A DNA stretch of 62,485 nt from Bacillota bacterium. GTDB lineage: Bacteria > Bacillota > Clostridia > Peptostreptococcales > Anaerovoracaceae. The position numbers were made by a program, and so were the translations under genes. Location: the NCBI GenBank assembly GCA_022793795.1, contig JAAWDM010000047.1:1-62485 (forward strand), read 5' to 3'. This document shows, piece by piece, positions 54,980 to 62,485 of this stretch; positions within the stretch are counted from its first letter, which is position 1; every line of letters begins with the position of its first letter. The notes under the pieces are model-generated. The model worked only from the letters and a program-made list of their open reading frames with translations. It had not been told where the DNA came from and did not search any database.

Positions 54980-56278
54980 ATGATAAAAAAAGTTTGTGGT
55001 AACACATTATACTTTGACGGATGTAACACAGTAGAATTGGCAAAGAAATACGGGACCCCCCTGTATGTCGTTTCCGAAACAGATATTTTAGAAAAATGTC
55101 AGGAATTCAGAGACTGCTTTTTAAACAAGTACCCTAATACCAGAGTAGCCTATGCTTCGAAGGCATTTCTCCCCCTTGCAATGGCACGTTTGATGGACAG
55201 AGAAGGTATGTGTTTAGATTGCGTTTCTGGAGGTGAAATCTACACAGCGAAGATGGCAGGTTTTCCTGCAGAGCGTATTGAATTTAACGGCAACAACAAA
55301 TCGCCTAAGGAAATCGAAGAAGCAGTTGCATTTGGCGTTGGTCGCATTATTATCGATAGTGAAACAGAGCTTCCAATCATTGAAGAAATCTGTAAAGAAA
55401 AAGGCAAGATAATGAATGTACTATACCGTGTCACGCCTGGTATTGCTGCCGATACCCACGATCATATGGTCACCGGAAAAAAGGACAGCAAATTTGGCAT
55501 CGATTTGGAACCGGAAACCATCTTTCCTGCCATCGAAGCTGCTATCAATTCCCAATATGTCAACTTTTTAGGCTTTCACTTTCATGTAGGTTCCGGTATC
55601 TACCAGAATGAACCATATCTCGATTCTTTAGAAATCGTATTGGATTTAGTAAAAGCCGTAAAAGAAAAATACAACTATGACATTAAAGAGCTGAATGTTG
55701 GCGGTGGTTTTGCCATCACATTTGTAAAAAACGAACAGCGTCCGCCTTATAAATATTTTCTTGACCCGATCATGGAGCGCATAGAAAAATTCTCTGCGGA
55801 CTTGGGAATTGAAAGACCGTCTGTCGTGATTGAGCCAGGAAAAGGCATTGTAGGAGAAGCCGGCATTACCCTATATACTATTGGTAGCATCAAAGAGATT
55901 AAAAATGTAAGAAAATATGTTGCTGTAGATGGCGGAATGACCGATAATATTCGCACAGAATTATACGGTGCTGTCTACGAAGGCGTCGTTGCCAATAAAA
56001 TGGACCAACCAGCAGACGACTTAGTTACCATTTGTGGCAGGTGTTGTGAATCGGGAGATATCGTCATCTATGACATTCCTATTGCAACACCAGAGCGAGG
56101 AGATATCTTCTGTGTTTACTCAACCGGAGGATACAATTATTCCATGTCCTCAAACTACAACAAAGTAGTCGATGCCCCTGTTGTATTGGTCAAAGAGGGC
56201 AGGGACGAACTTATTGTAAAACGTCAGACATACGATGAATTGATTCAGGGAGAAATCATACCTGATTCATTAAAATAA
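54980..56278 (+). CDS. Diaminopimelate decarboxylase-like PLP enzyme
   Basis: A 432-residue fold-type III decarboxylase. The PLP Lys is K61 in 'VAYASKAFLPLAM'. 'LGFHFHVGSGI' and 'ELNVGGGFAI' bind the phosphate and 'CGRCCESGDIV' supplies the second active-site Cys. It looks like LysA (meso-diaminopimelate to lysine). However, it is driven by sigma-54 and lies with a peptidase and a sodium/solute symporter, which suggests a catabolic substrate such as an imported basic amino acid. Residues alone do not settle this. Confidence 0.82.
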   Translation: MIKKVCGNTLYFDGCNTVELAKKYGTPLYVVSETDILEKCQEFRDCFLNKYPNTRVAYASKAFLPLAMARLMDREGMCLDCVSGGEIYTAKMAGFPAERIEFNGNNKSPKEIEEAVAFGVGRIIIDSETELPIIEEICKEKGKIMNVLYRVTPGIAADTHDHMVTGKKDSKFGIDLEPETIFPAIEAAINSQYVNFLGFHFHVGSGIYQNEPYLDSLEIVLDLVKAVKEKYNYDIKELNVGGGFAITFVKNEQRPPYKYFLDPIMERIEKFSADLGIERPSVVIEPGKGIVGEAGITLYTIGSIKEIKNVRKYVAVDGGMTDNIRTELYGAVYEGVVANKMDQPADDLVTICGRCCESGDIVIYDIPIATPERGDIFCVYSTGGYNYSMSSNYNKVVDAPVVLVKEGRDELIVKRQTYDELIQGEIIPDSLK

Positions 56279-56295
56279 TAAAACAGGAGGTTATT

Positions 56296-57720
56296 ATGTT
56301 AAACGGATTAGACTGGATTGTAGTTCTGTTATACTTGGTTAGTATGGTCGCCATCGGATTCATTGCAAACAAAAAAGTTTCCGGATACGAGGATCATATT
56401 TTATCAGGTAGAAACGTTCCTACCTACTACCTTGCTCCTTGTCTTTTAACGACACAAATCGGCGCAAGCTCTATCGTTGGTTACGTAGCTCAATGCTACA
56501 ACATAGGTTTCTCTGGTGGATGGTGGATTATCGGAAATATATTTACTTTTATCATTTTAGGCATATTAGGTGCAAAGCAGTTAAGACGAGCAACCGACGC
56601 CAAAACTCTGCCGCAATGGTTTGAAATCAGATATGACAAAAAATCTCGTTTATTTACTGCAGTAACTACGGTAATTGCAGAAGTTGCCTTTACGGCCGGA
56701 CAAGTTGTCGGTGGCGCCGCACTTCTTTCCTTAGTATTCGGCTGGAGTTTACTGACCAGTATCATTGTGTTCTGTCTCGTTGTAGCAATTTACTCTGTAT
56801 TCGGAGGGCTCTGGGCTGTATTCCTCACAGACTTTGTACAAATGATTGTCATGATAATCGGCTTATCCGCTGTCGTTTTTGTCGGTCTTCAAACTTGCGA
56901 CGGCTTAGAGAATCTACATTCGCTTGTTCCAGAGACACACTTTAATCTGATTCAGACCGGAGAAGTAGGTACTGTAATTGCCTCTGTCCTTTATGCAATT
57001 CCTGCAATTTTCTGTTCCTTTGATATTATCCAGAAGGTTATGGCTGCAAGAACACCGGACACCGCAAGAAACTCCTGTTTCTGGGCATCTGGCCTTGTCA
57101 TATTCTTTGCAATCACAATTCCTCTGATTGGAATCCTTGCGTTGGCTATTCTCGGACCAAATGTAGGAAATACTGACTCTCTTCTTGCTAATTTAATTAT
57201 TGAGATTTTACCGACAGGACTCAAGGGCTTGGCAATCGCCGCAATTCTTGCCACATTGATGTCATCGACTGACGCATGTCTGATGGCAGCCTCATCGGTT
57301 ATGACGAACGTTATCATTCCATTATGCACCGATTTCAATTCTTGGGCAGAATCCAAGAAGAGAAATTCCAGTATGATTTGCACTGCCGTTCTTATGGTTA
57401 TTTGCTTCATTTTAGCCGTTGCGCTTCCAAATGCACTCAGTGCAATGGAATTAGCCTGGACCGCACTTTCCTGTGGTGCATTTATACCTATGATATTTGG
57501 ATTGCTATGGAAGAAGGCAAGTTCTACAGGCGCTTTCGCTTCCATGTGTATTGGTTCCATAGTTGGCTTGACGTGGAACTTTGCCGGAAATCCATTTGGA
57601 TTACGCCCTGTTATTCCTGCTTATATCGTAAGTATTATCATTATGGTAGTCTTTTCTCTAATAAAACCACAGATCATGTCGAAAGAGCAGGAAATCGCTT
57701 CTGGTATAATAGAATCCTAA
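56296..57720 (+). CDS. Sodium:solute symporter (SSS family)
   Basis: A 474-residue transporter with about thirteen helices. 'GRNVPTYYLAPCLLTTQIGASSIVGYVAQCYNIGFSGGWW' and 'LAIAAILATLMSSTDACLMAASSVMTNVI' are the family signatures; the second holds the Na+-site serines. It starts 17 bases after the decarboxylase gene and is co-transcribed with it. The Na+ gradient it needs could be supplied by the Na+-type V-ATPase of this genome. Confidence 0.9.
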   Translation: MLNGLDWIVVLLYLVSMVAIGFIANKKVSGYEDHILSGRNVPTYYLAPCLLTTQIGASSIVGYVAQCYNIGFSGGWWIIGNIFTFIILGILGAKQLRRATDAKTLPQWFEIRYDKKSRLFTAVTTVIAEVAFTAGQVVGGAALLSLVFGWSLLTSIIVFCLVVAIYSVFGGLWAVFLTDFVQMIVMIIGLSAVVFVGLQTCDGLENLHSLVPETHFNLIQTGEVGTVIASVLYAIPAIFCSFDIIQKVMAARTPDTARNSCFWASGLVIFFAITIPLIGILALAILGPNVGNTDSLLANLIIEILPTGLKGLAIAAILATLMSSTDACLMAASSVMTNVIIPLCTDFNSWAESKKRNSSMICTAVLMVICFILAVALPNALSAMELAWTALSCGAFIPMIFGLLWKKASSTGAFASMCIGSIVGLTWNFAGNPFGLRPVIPAYIVSIIIMVVFSLIKPQIMSKEQEIASGIIES

Positions 57721-57735
57721 GTCAATTTTCTTATC

Positions 57736-57770
57736 AAAAAATCCAAACCTATGCGGGTTTGGATTTTTTA
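57736..57770. terminator. Bidirectional terminator after the symporter
   Basis: AAAAAATCCAAACC and GGTTTGGATTTTTT around a six-base loop, with A and T tails suited to both the symporter transcript and the opposing activator fragment. Confidence 0.9.
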
Positions 57771-57773
57771 TTG

Positions 57774-58253
57774 TCAATATTCAATTGCATATCGTTTCAG
57801 CTTCTCGTAAAATCCGGCTTTTGAAATTCCCAAAAGCTCCATTGCCTTGATTTTATCCCCATCCATCTGCACCAACGCTGCTTCGATTGCCCGTTTTTCT
57901 GTATCCGCCAAAATGGCTTTTAGAGTTCTTTCTTCTTCGACTACTATATCTATATACTCCGGGTAAATCATATCATAATCTGCAATCGCAATCGCACGTT
58001 CAATAACATTTTCAAGCTCACGAATATTCCCTGGCCAGTCGTAGTTGAGCAACTTATTAAAGGCCGCACCCGAAAATTGCTTGATTTGCAAATGATATTC
58101 TGCACAAATACGTTGTGTAATCTTATTGACAAGCAAATAGATGTCCGACTTTCTTTCTCGAAGCGGTGGCATTGTTATTGGGAATACATTTAATCTAAAA
58201 AATAAATCTTGCCTAAAGGGGTACTTCACATAAGGAAGTACCTCTTGTGGCAT
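57774..58253 (-). pseudogene. C-terminal remnant of a sigma-54-dependent activator
   Basis: The frame encodes the end of an AAA+ activator: 'FRQDLFFRLNVFPITMPPLRERKSDIYLLV', 'DWPGNIRELENVIERAIAI' and a Fis-type helix-turn-helix 'DGDKIKAMELLGISKAGFYEKLKRY'. The sensor domain, Walker A, GAFTGA and Walker B are missing. Homology stops at about 58217, where the residues before 'FRQDL' no longer fit the family. The break lies next to a TnpV remnant. This was probably the regulator of the neighbouring sigma-54 genes and can no longer open a promoter by itself. Confidence 0.85.
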
Positions 58254-58325
58254 TTTAGGAAATTTGTAAAGACGGTTGGATGTGATGAATTTGTAGCAAT
58301 AAATGGATAATTGGAGGAATCTACA

Positions 58326-58697
58326 ATGAAATCATTATTTGAACAATTCGGCGGTACATATCGAAAAGAAAATGTCTATGTTATTCCAAATCTTGAAATG
58401 CCAGGTATAGCAAATTTTGAAATTGGTATTTATGGACAACTGCATTTAAAATATTTACAGGAATACCACAAGTTGAACTATATCAATTTGCTTACAAGTG
58501 GAAGTCTTAATGGCTATCTTTCCGATATTGACAGGCAGATACGAAAGTGATTTGTATTGATTGTAATCAAGATGAAAAATACACAAGGTATTACGGAACA
58601 ACTGAAAGCAGAAACTTCTATGGAGTGGGTTAGAAGTATGAATTGTATCCAACAACAAGCGGAAGAAATAGTTTTTAGAGAATTGATTTTTTGTTAG
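58326..58697 (+). pseudogene. TnpV-like transposon gene with an in-frame stop
   Basis: A ribosome site GGAGG precedes ATG 58326. The first 74 codons ('YVIPNLEMPGIANFEIGIYGQLHLKYLQEYHKLNYINLLTSGSLNGYLSDIDRQ') match TnpV, a small protein of unknown role on clostridial mobile elements. A TGA at 58548-58550 interrupts the frame. After it the same frame continues with the family's C-terminus ('GITEQLKAETSMEWVRSMNCIQQQAEEIVFRELI') to TAG 58697. A single CGA-to-TGA change would explain it. Confidence 0.75.
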
Positions 58698-58706
58698 AGC
58701 ATTCAT

Positions 58707-58745
58707 AAAGCTGATTATTCCCTCTAATCAAGAACAATCAGCTTT
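58707..58745. terminator. Hairpin between the TnpV remnant and ietS
   Basis: AAAGCTGATT and AATCAGCTTT, ten pairs, 19-base loop. It could end the ietS transcript, but it lies 67 bases past the stop and has no strong T-run. Confidence 0.35.
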
Positions 58746-58811
58746 AATACTTTCAAATTTTCAGTGTGATTTAATTAATTTATCCATATATTTATTACTT
58801 AGCTATAAAAG

Positions 58812-61034
58812 CTATATCTGAGTATTGTAGCGTAATCTAATTGTGTTGATGGCTTTGTATCGATTTAACGCCTCCACTTCACTATATATGTCAAGTGTAT
58901 TGCTAACATCCTCTATTGTAACTACAAGAGCATATGGAACATCAATATTTTCTTCTTCCCAACGTGAGAAAAGTTCAAGCCAAACCTGCCAATCCCCTGC
59001 TTCAAATTTTGAGAAAAGTTTAGAAAAATGATGACATACATCCCATTTTTGCCGTCCCTCTTTATAGTTTTGTTGAACGGGTATGAGTTTACCATCTGAA
59101 CGACTCTTTTTAAGAGAGGCTCTTACATACGCGCCTAAATATTCTGTGCCTTTTGTTCTATCAACAGGCGGCATAGACATGCATGTCACAGAAACTTTTG
59201 CAACATTTCTACCTACTTGTGCCGCTAATATTTCGGGCATATAAATTTTTACTCTTTCTTTTGTGATTCTATTCAGCGACCCAGTCCTAACAAAAGTTAC
59301 TTTTGATAGTGAAGAATATTTGCTTCCATCAACATTAGACATACCTCGGCCATATAAATTGTGAGCAAAAGCAAGTTCTTCATCCGTGATATTTTCTTCA
59401 TCCCAAACAGGGATTGCATTATGATATAATAACGCCTTTGCTAACAATATATCTTGATTAGGTATAATGTTCAGAATTTCTGCAAAATCTCCTGCAACAA
59501 TAGGTGCAGTAAAACTTGTTCCAGCATCTGGAGTTAGTTTTCCATTTTTATCCAAAAGCAATGAATACTTATCTTCAGGTACAGATACTGAACCTGCGAC
59601 ATATGTAATAGAACCACCGTAGGCTGTTAAATCTGGTTTAGAAAAACCATTAAACCCAGGCCCCCTACGACTATATGAAGTTATTTCATTAGCAGATGAC
59701 AAACTATTTGGATGTGTTTCACCTGATGTCGCACCAACAATAATGGATAGCATTGAATCTGCAGGGGCTGATATCCTTGAATCATCATCATCTAAAATAT
59801 CTTCTAAATTTGACTCAACACTCCATAATTGATGGTTGCCAGATGAAACAATAAATTGTACGTTTTTCTTTAATTGTAGTGCATCTAATTCGTATCCCAA
59901 AATGCTCATTTCATCGCCTTCAATAGGTGAATTTGAGTTTGCGGATAGATTATAAATCTTTGATATATCAGCAAATGTTTCAACAGCATTTTGGATTCTT
60001 TTAACGAAAATATTTACAGGAACACTCCCATCTAATATATTACAATCTATAATTCGTGTTCTCGGAGTTACCTTTGTTGTAGGCAACTGATCACAAATAT
60101 ATTTAAAAGCAACTCTACTAGCCACTTTAGTACCATGCTCAGTATCGCCTCCACCTGACAATACATCCTTCCAATGGTGTAATATCAGAGGGGCTAATCC
60201 ATCAGGAAAATTAACACCTGAATCAAGAATAGTTACAACTGCTAAATTTTCAATTTGGATGTTTTCATCCAATTCTAAATCATTTAAATCAATAGCATTC
60301 ACAGAAGCAGCATCGGCACTAAAAAAATCTGTTTCTTCTATTCTGTATATTGCTGTATCATTTTCATAGTGTAAAAGAGAACTAGAAGGAATAACCGCTC
60401 GAATTACTGGAGTATTGTCTGATAGTATATATGGTTCATCTTTTAGTTCTCCCTTAAAAGAGTGAATTTTATTTAATATTTTTTCAATTACATTCTCATA
60501 GATATCCGCATCCAAATTAGGAAGAAGCATAAGCTGAACATCAAGAGTTAATGGTACTTTTTCGGCACATGTTGTTCGTTGTAATGCGCTTGAGTTTTTT
60601 TCGCTTCCTATATAAGGCTTAAAATCAGCAATATAGTCAAAATAAGTTTTGCCAGAACCAGATTGAGCATAATTATCAATTCTACTTTTTAGCAACTGAA
60701 ATTGTGTTTTTGTAGTAGCTATTACTGCTTTGTTCTCGCTCTTTACTGTTTTGACCTGCATACCAGTAGATATAAATAGCTCTTTTTTATCTTTTATTTT
60801 TTCACCTTCAGAAAGTTCAACTTTAAATATCATTAGGTTGCTATCAGCAAGTGAATTATCCTCCGATATATTTTCCATGACCTTCTTTATTTCTTGTAAA
60901 CTATGGCTTAACTTTTGCCCATGTTCAGCAAAAGAAATGTTTCTAGGAGTAGGTCTCGCAGTTAAAGTTTTGTCTAACTTGATAACTTCTTCATCTGGAA
61001 TCCACAGGTGTTCTTTTCGCTCATTATTCATCAT
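58812..61034 (-). CDS. ietS: Subtilisin-like serine protease of an ietAS-type defence pair
   Basis: A 740-residue protein. The subtilase domain (about 260-560) has an intact catalytic set: D271 ('VVTILDSGVNF'), H300 ('GDTEHGTKVAS'), oxyanion N400 ('IVSSGNH') and S507 ('DAGTSFTAPIVAG'). No signal peptide is present, so it acts in the cytoplasm. The 255-residue N-terminal and ~180-residue C-terminal parts are unassigned. In Gao et al. 2020 (ietAS) an AAA+ ATPase/subtilase pair protects against phage; earlier work on Agrobacterium plasmids linked ietAS to plasmid stability. Its start overlaps the ATPase stop by 11 bases, and AAGGAG precedes it. Confidence 0.82.
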   Translation of the reverse strand: MMNNERKEHLWIPDEEVIKLDKTLTARPTPRNISFAEHGQKLSHSLQEIKKVMENISEDNSLADSNLMIFKVELSEGEKIKDKKELFISTGMQVKTVKSENKAVIATTKTQFQLLKSRIDNYAQSGSGKTYFDYIADFKPYIGSEKNSSALQRTTCAEKVPLTLDVQLMLLPNLDADIYENVIEKILNKIHSFKGELKDEPYILSDNTPVIRAVIPSSSLLHYENDTAIYRIEETDFFSADAASVNAIDLNDLELDENIQIENLAVVTILDSGVNFPDGLAPLILHHWKDVLSGGGDTEHGTKVASRVAFKYICDQLPTTKVTPRTRIIDCNILDGSVPVNIFVKRIQNAVETFADISKIYNLSANSNSPIEGDEMSILGYELDALQLKKNVQFIVSSGNHQLWSVESNLEDILDDDDSRISAPADSMLSIIVGATSGETHPNSLSSANEITSYSRRGPGFNGFSKPDLTAYGGSITYVAGSVSVPEDKYSLLLDKNGKLTPDAGTSFTAPIVAGDFAEILNIIPNQDILLAKALLYHNAIPVWDEENITDEELAFAHNLYGRGMSNVDGSKYSSLSKVTFVRTGSLNRITKERVKIYMPEILAAQVGRNVAKVSVTCMSMPPVDRTKGTEYLGAYVRASLKKSRSDGKLIPVQQNYKEGRQKWDVCHHFSKLFSKFEAGDWQVWLELFSRWEEENIDVPYALVVTIEDVSNTLDIYSEVEALNRYKAINTIRLRYNTQI

Positions 61035-62175
61035 CTAAATTCTCCTTTTTAAATCTATAATTTAAAGTTGATTTAGGTATACTTGTTATTTCTTCTAAAG
61101 TTCGAAGTGACACTCCGTTTTTCTTAAGTTTATATAGTGCCTTCATAAAATCCTCGCTATTTTCACTGATAAAAAGCGTATTCTGCTGCAACCATATCTC
61201 GGCTATTTGTTTTTGAGAAATATTTTTTTTAATTCCTTCCATTACACAATGCTTTGCTAAAGCCTGTATAAAACTCTGGATTTCTGCCCCACTCATTCCA
61301 TCAGTTAGAATAACTAATGTTTTAATATCTATTTTATATTCAGGTAGCTTTTCATAAAAAAACTTTTCTATCATTTGTTGTCTTTGCGTTGGAATCGGTA
61401 GTTCAAGTAAAATAGATGAATTAAAACGTCTCCATATTGCAGGATCTAATAAATGATGATGATTTGTTGCAGCAACCAAAAATACATTTGCAGGCATTGA
61501 ATCCATATTTTGTAATAGTGTAGTTACAACTCGCTTTAACTCACCTAATTCGTTAGTATCATCTCTTTTTTTAGCAATTGCATCAAATTCGTCAAGAAAT
61601 AACATTATTCTTTTGTTTTTTGCAAAATCAAAAATTTTTCTTATATTTGTGCCTGTTTGACCTAAATATGATGATACCAACCCATCTAGTTTCACATAAG
61701 CTACTGGAATATTTAGTTCTCCTGCCAAAGCATTGGCTGTTAATGTTTTTCCACATCCTGGAGGACCACAAAATAGTAACCTATTGGATGGAAATATTCC
61801 TTTGTTCATAAGTAGCTCTATAGATTTTTGCTCAGAAACTATTTGTTCAAGAGCAGAAAGAGTTTTTTCAGGCAAAGCAACATCCTTTAGTGTTACTTTG
61901 GGCGTTAATATTTCCAGTAGCTCTAAAGTGCTGTCTTTATCCTTAGGCATTGGAATGGAACTTTGCGTTGAGAAAGACATTTCAGATATAGGACTATCTG
62001 CTAAATTAATAGAATGGTTCTTTTTATAAATATAAGCATTACGCAATAACAAGGCTGTAGTTGAATTTCCCTTTTTTTCTTCATCATCAGCTAAAATATT
62101 CACTGCATTTTTAAAAGCATCTTCATTTCCAGAGCTATGTGCTTCAATTAATTTTACAACTAATCCGGATTTCAT
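61024..62175 (-). CDS. ietA: AAA+ ATPase of an ietAS-type defence pair
   Basis: A 383-residue protein. An N-terminal ~90 residues is followed by an AAA+ domain with Walker A 'GPPGCGKT' (137-144), Walker B 'MLFLDEFDAI' (D195, E196), sensor 1 'FLVAATNHH' and arginine fingers in 'PAIWRRFNSS'. The C-terminus 'VSLRTLEEITSIPKSTLNYRFKKE' resembles a small helix-turn-helix. It is the first gene of the pair and has a consensus promoter. Both genes are clearly more AT-rich than the core genes of the window, as for transferred DNA. Confidence 0.82.
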   Translation of the reverse strand: MKSGLVVKLIEAHSSGNEDAFKNAVNILADDEEKKGNSTTALLLRNAYIYKKNHSINLADSPISEMSFSTQSSIPMPKDKDSTLELLEILTPKVTLKDVALPEKTLSALEQIVSEQKSIELLMNKGIFPSNRLLFCGPPGCGKTLTANALAGELNIPVAYVKLDGLVSSYLGQTGTNIRKIFDFAKNKRIMLFLDEFDAIAKKRDDTNELGELKRVVTTLLQNMDSMPANVFLVAATNHHHLLDPAIWRRFNSSILLELPIPTQRQQMIEKFFYEKLPEYKIDIKTLVILTDGMSGAEIQSFIQALAKHCVMEGIKKNISQKQIAEIWLQQNTLFISENSEDFMKALYKLKKNGVSLRTLEEITSIPKSTLNYRFKKENLDDE

Positions 62176-62188
62176 ATTTTAACTCCTT

Positions 62189-62271
62189 ATTGGACATTAT
62201 TGTACTTATGCTTGAAATTATACTTCTTTTTATCGAAAATGTCAATACAAAATTCGGACACCATTGGACAT
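62189..62271. repeat. Three direct repeats around the ietAS promoter
   Basis: ATTGGACAT at 62189-62197 and 62263-62271, and ATTCGGACA at 62252-62260. The last two are 11 bases apart (one helical turn) just upstream of the -35; the first lies downstream of the -10. They may be operator sites. Confidence 0.5.
62217..62245 (-). promoter_or_regulatory. Consensus sigma-A promoter of ietAS
   Basis: TTGACA (62240-62245), 17 bases, TATAAT (62217-62222), a perfect match. The ietA start is 41 bases past the -10. Confidence 0.8.
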
Positions 62272-62414
62272 ATTCTCTAATGTGAATCTATCATCTAAAT
62301 TGATTTTGCTACATGCATAAATTTAAAATATTTAAATTAGCTTAACCTCTCAAGAATCAGATATATAAATCTATGTCTTACCAAGCACTGAATTTGGTTA
62401 TCCAAATTCGCTTG

Positions 62415-62434
62415 TTAGGGGCAAAACCCCCTAA
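62415..62434. other. Small stem-loop near the right edge
   Basis: TTAGGGG and CCCCTAA form a seven-pair hairpin beside a CCCC-rich stretch (AAGACCCC). Similar hairpins occur near relaxase genes of clostridial mobile elements, so it could belong to a transfer origin; the gene that would test this lies outside the window. Nothing else is recognisable at 62272-62485. Confidence 0.25.
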
Positions 62435-62485
62435 GACCCCATTATCATAATGACAGCAAATCTTAAGCTAAAATTAAGGATGCCA

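Overview
The window reads as chromosomal DNA of an anaerobic, endospore-forming Firmicute of the class Clostridia. The evidence is a muramic-lactam deacetylase (pdaA), spmA/spmB, a YaaT homologue, WhiA, an AbrB/SpoVT-type regulator, a bacterial V-type ATPase operon, many Fe-S proteins and strong AGGAGG ribosome sites. I cannot name the species. I found no rRNA, tRNA or CRISPR array.

Layout. 1-730: the start of an AbiEi-type antitoxin gene running off the left edge. 920-6306: pdaA, then a minus-strand operon of a PurF paralogue with a ruined glutaminase site, a NudC-type Nudix hydrolase, an HD phosphohydrolase, a deoxyinosine-type DNA glycosylase and an Fe-S aldo/keto reductase. 6307-8060: repeat-rich spacer, flavodoxin, MntP. 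8118-11173: three overlapping genes (HEPN, SseB-macro, Mrr-like nuclease) that look like an uncharacterised defence or toxin-antitoxin operon. 11203-12648: an MFS exporter behind a leader peptide and three competing RNA helices, laid out like a translational attenuator. 12724-17188: a Crp/Fnr regulator facing ferredoxin, polyferredoxin, SDR, rhodanese and CoA-disulfide-reductase genes (redox and sulfane sulfur). 17304-19063: a kinase and a nitrilase. 19088-20447: a DUF3990/XRE toxin-antitoxin pair. 20696-29528: an XRE-controlled type I restriction-modification operon whose HsdR carries an extra helix-turn-helix module. 29841-31602: RlmD and a possible small ORF, then repeats and a MITE-like element.

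32139-40851 holds a nine-gene V-ATPase operon (order G-I-K-E-C-F-A-B-D). Its K subunit keeps all five residues that bind Na+ in the Enterococcus hirae enzyme. 40929-53617 is core genome: whiA, a CAT-fold protein, a C_GCAxxG protein, pyrG with a leader terminator, queT behind a preQ1-I riboswitch, an EcsC protein, murA, an AbrB regulator, spmAB, a methyltransferase, yaaT, holB and tmk.

53746-57770 is a catabolic cluster (M29-like peptidase, LysA-like decarboxylase, sodium/solute symporter) with two textbook sigma-54 promoters. The adjacent sigma-54 activator survives only as its C-terminal part. The break is followed by a TnpV remnant and an AT-rich ietAS-type AAA+ ATPase/subtilase defence pair that reaches the right end, so this looks like an island boundary.

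The region is therefore housekeeping DNA interrupted by several accessory blocks: AbiEi, HEPN-macro-Mrr, DUF3990/XRE, type I RM and ietAS. The best candidates for new biology are the HEPN/macro/Mrr operon, the attenuated MFS leader and the glutaminase-dead PurF operon.
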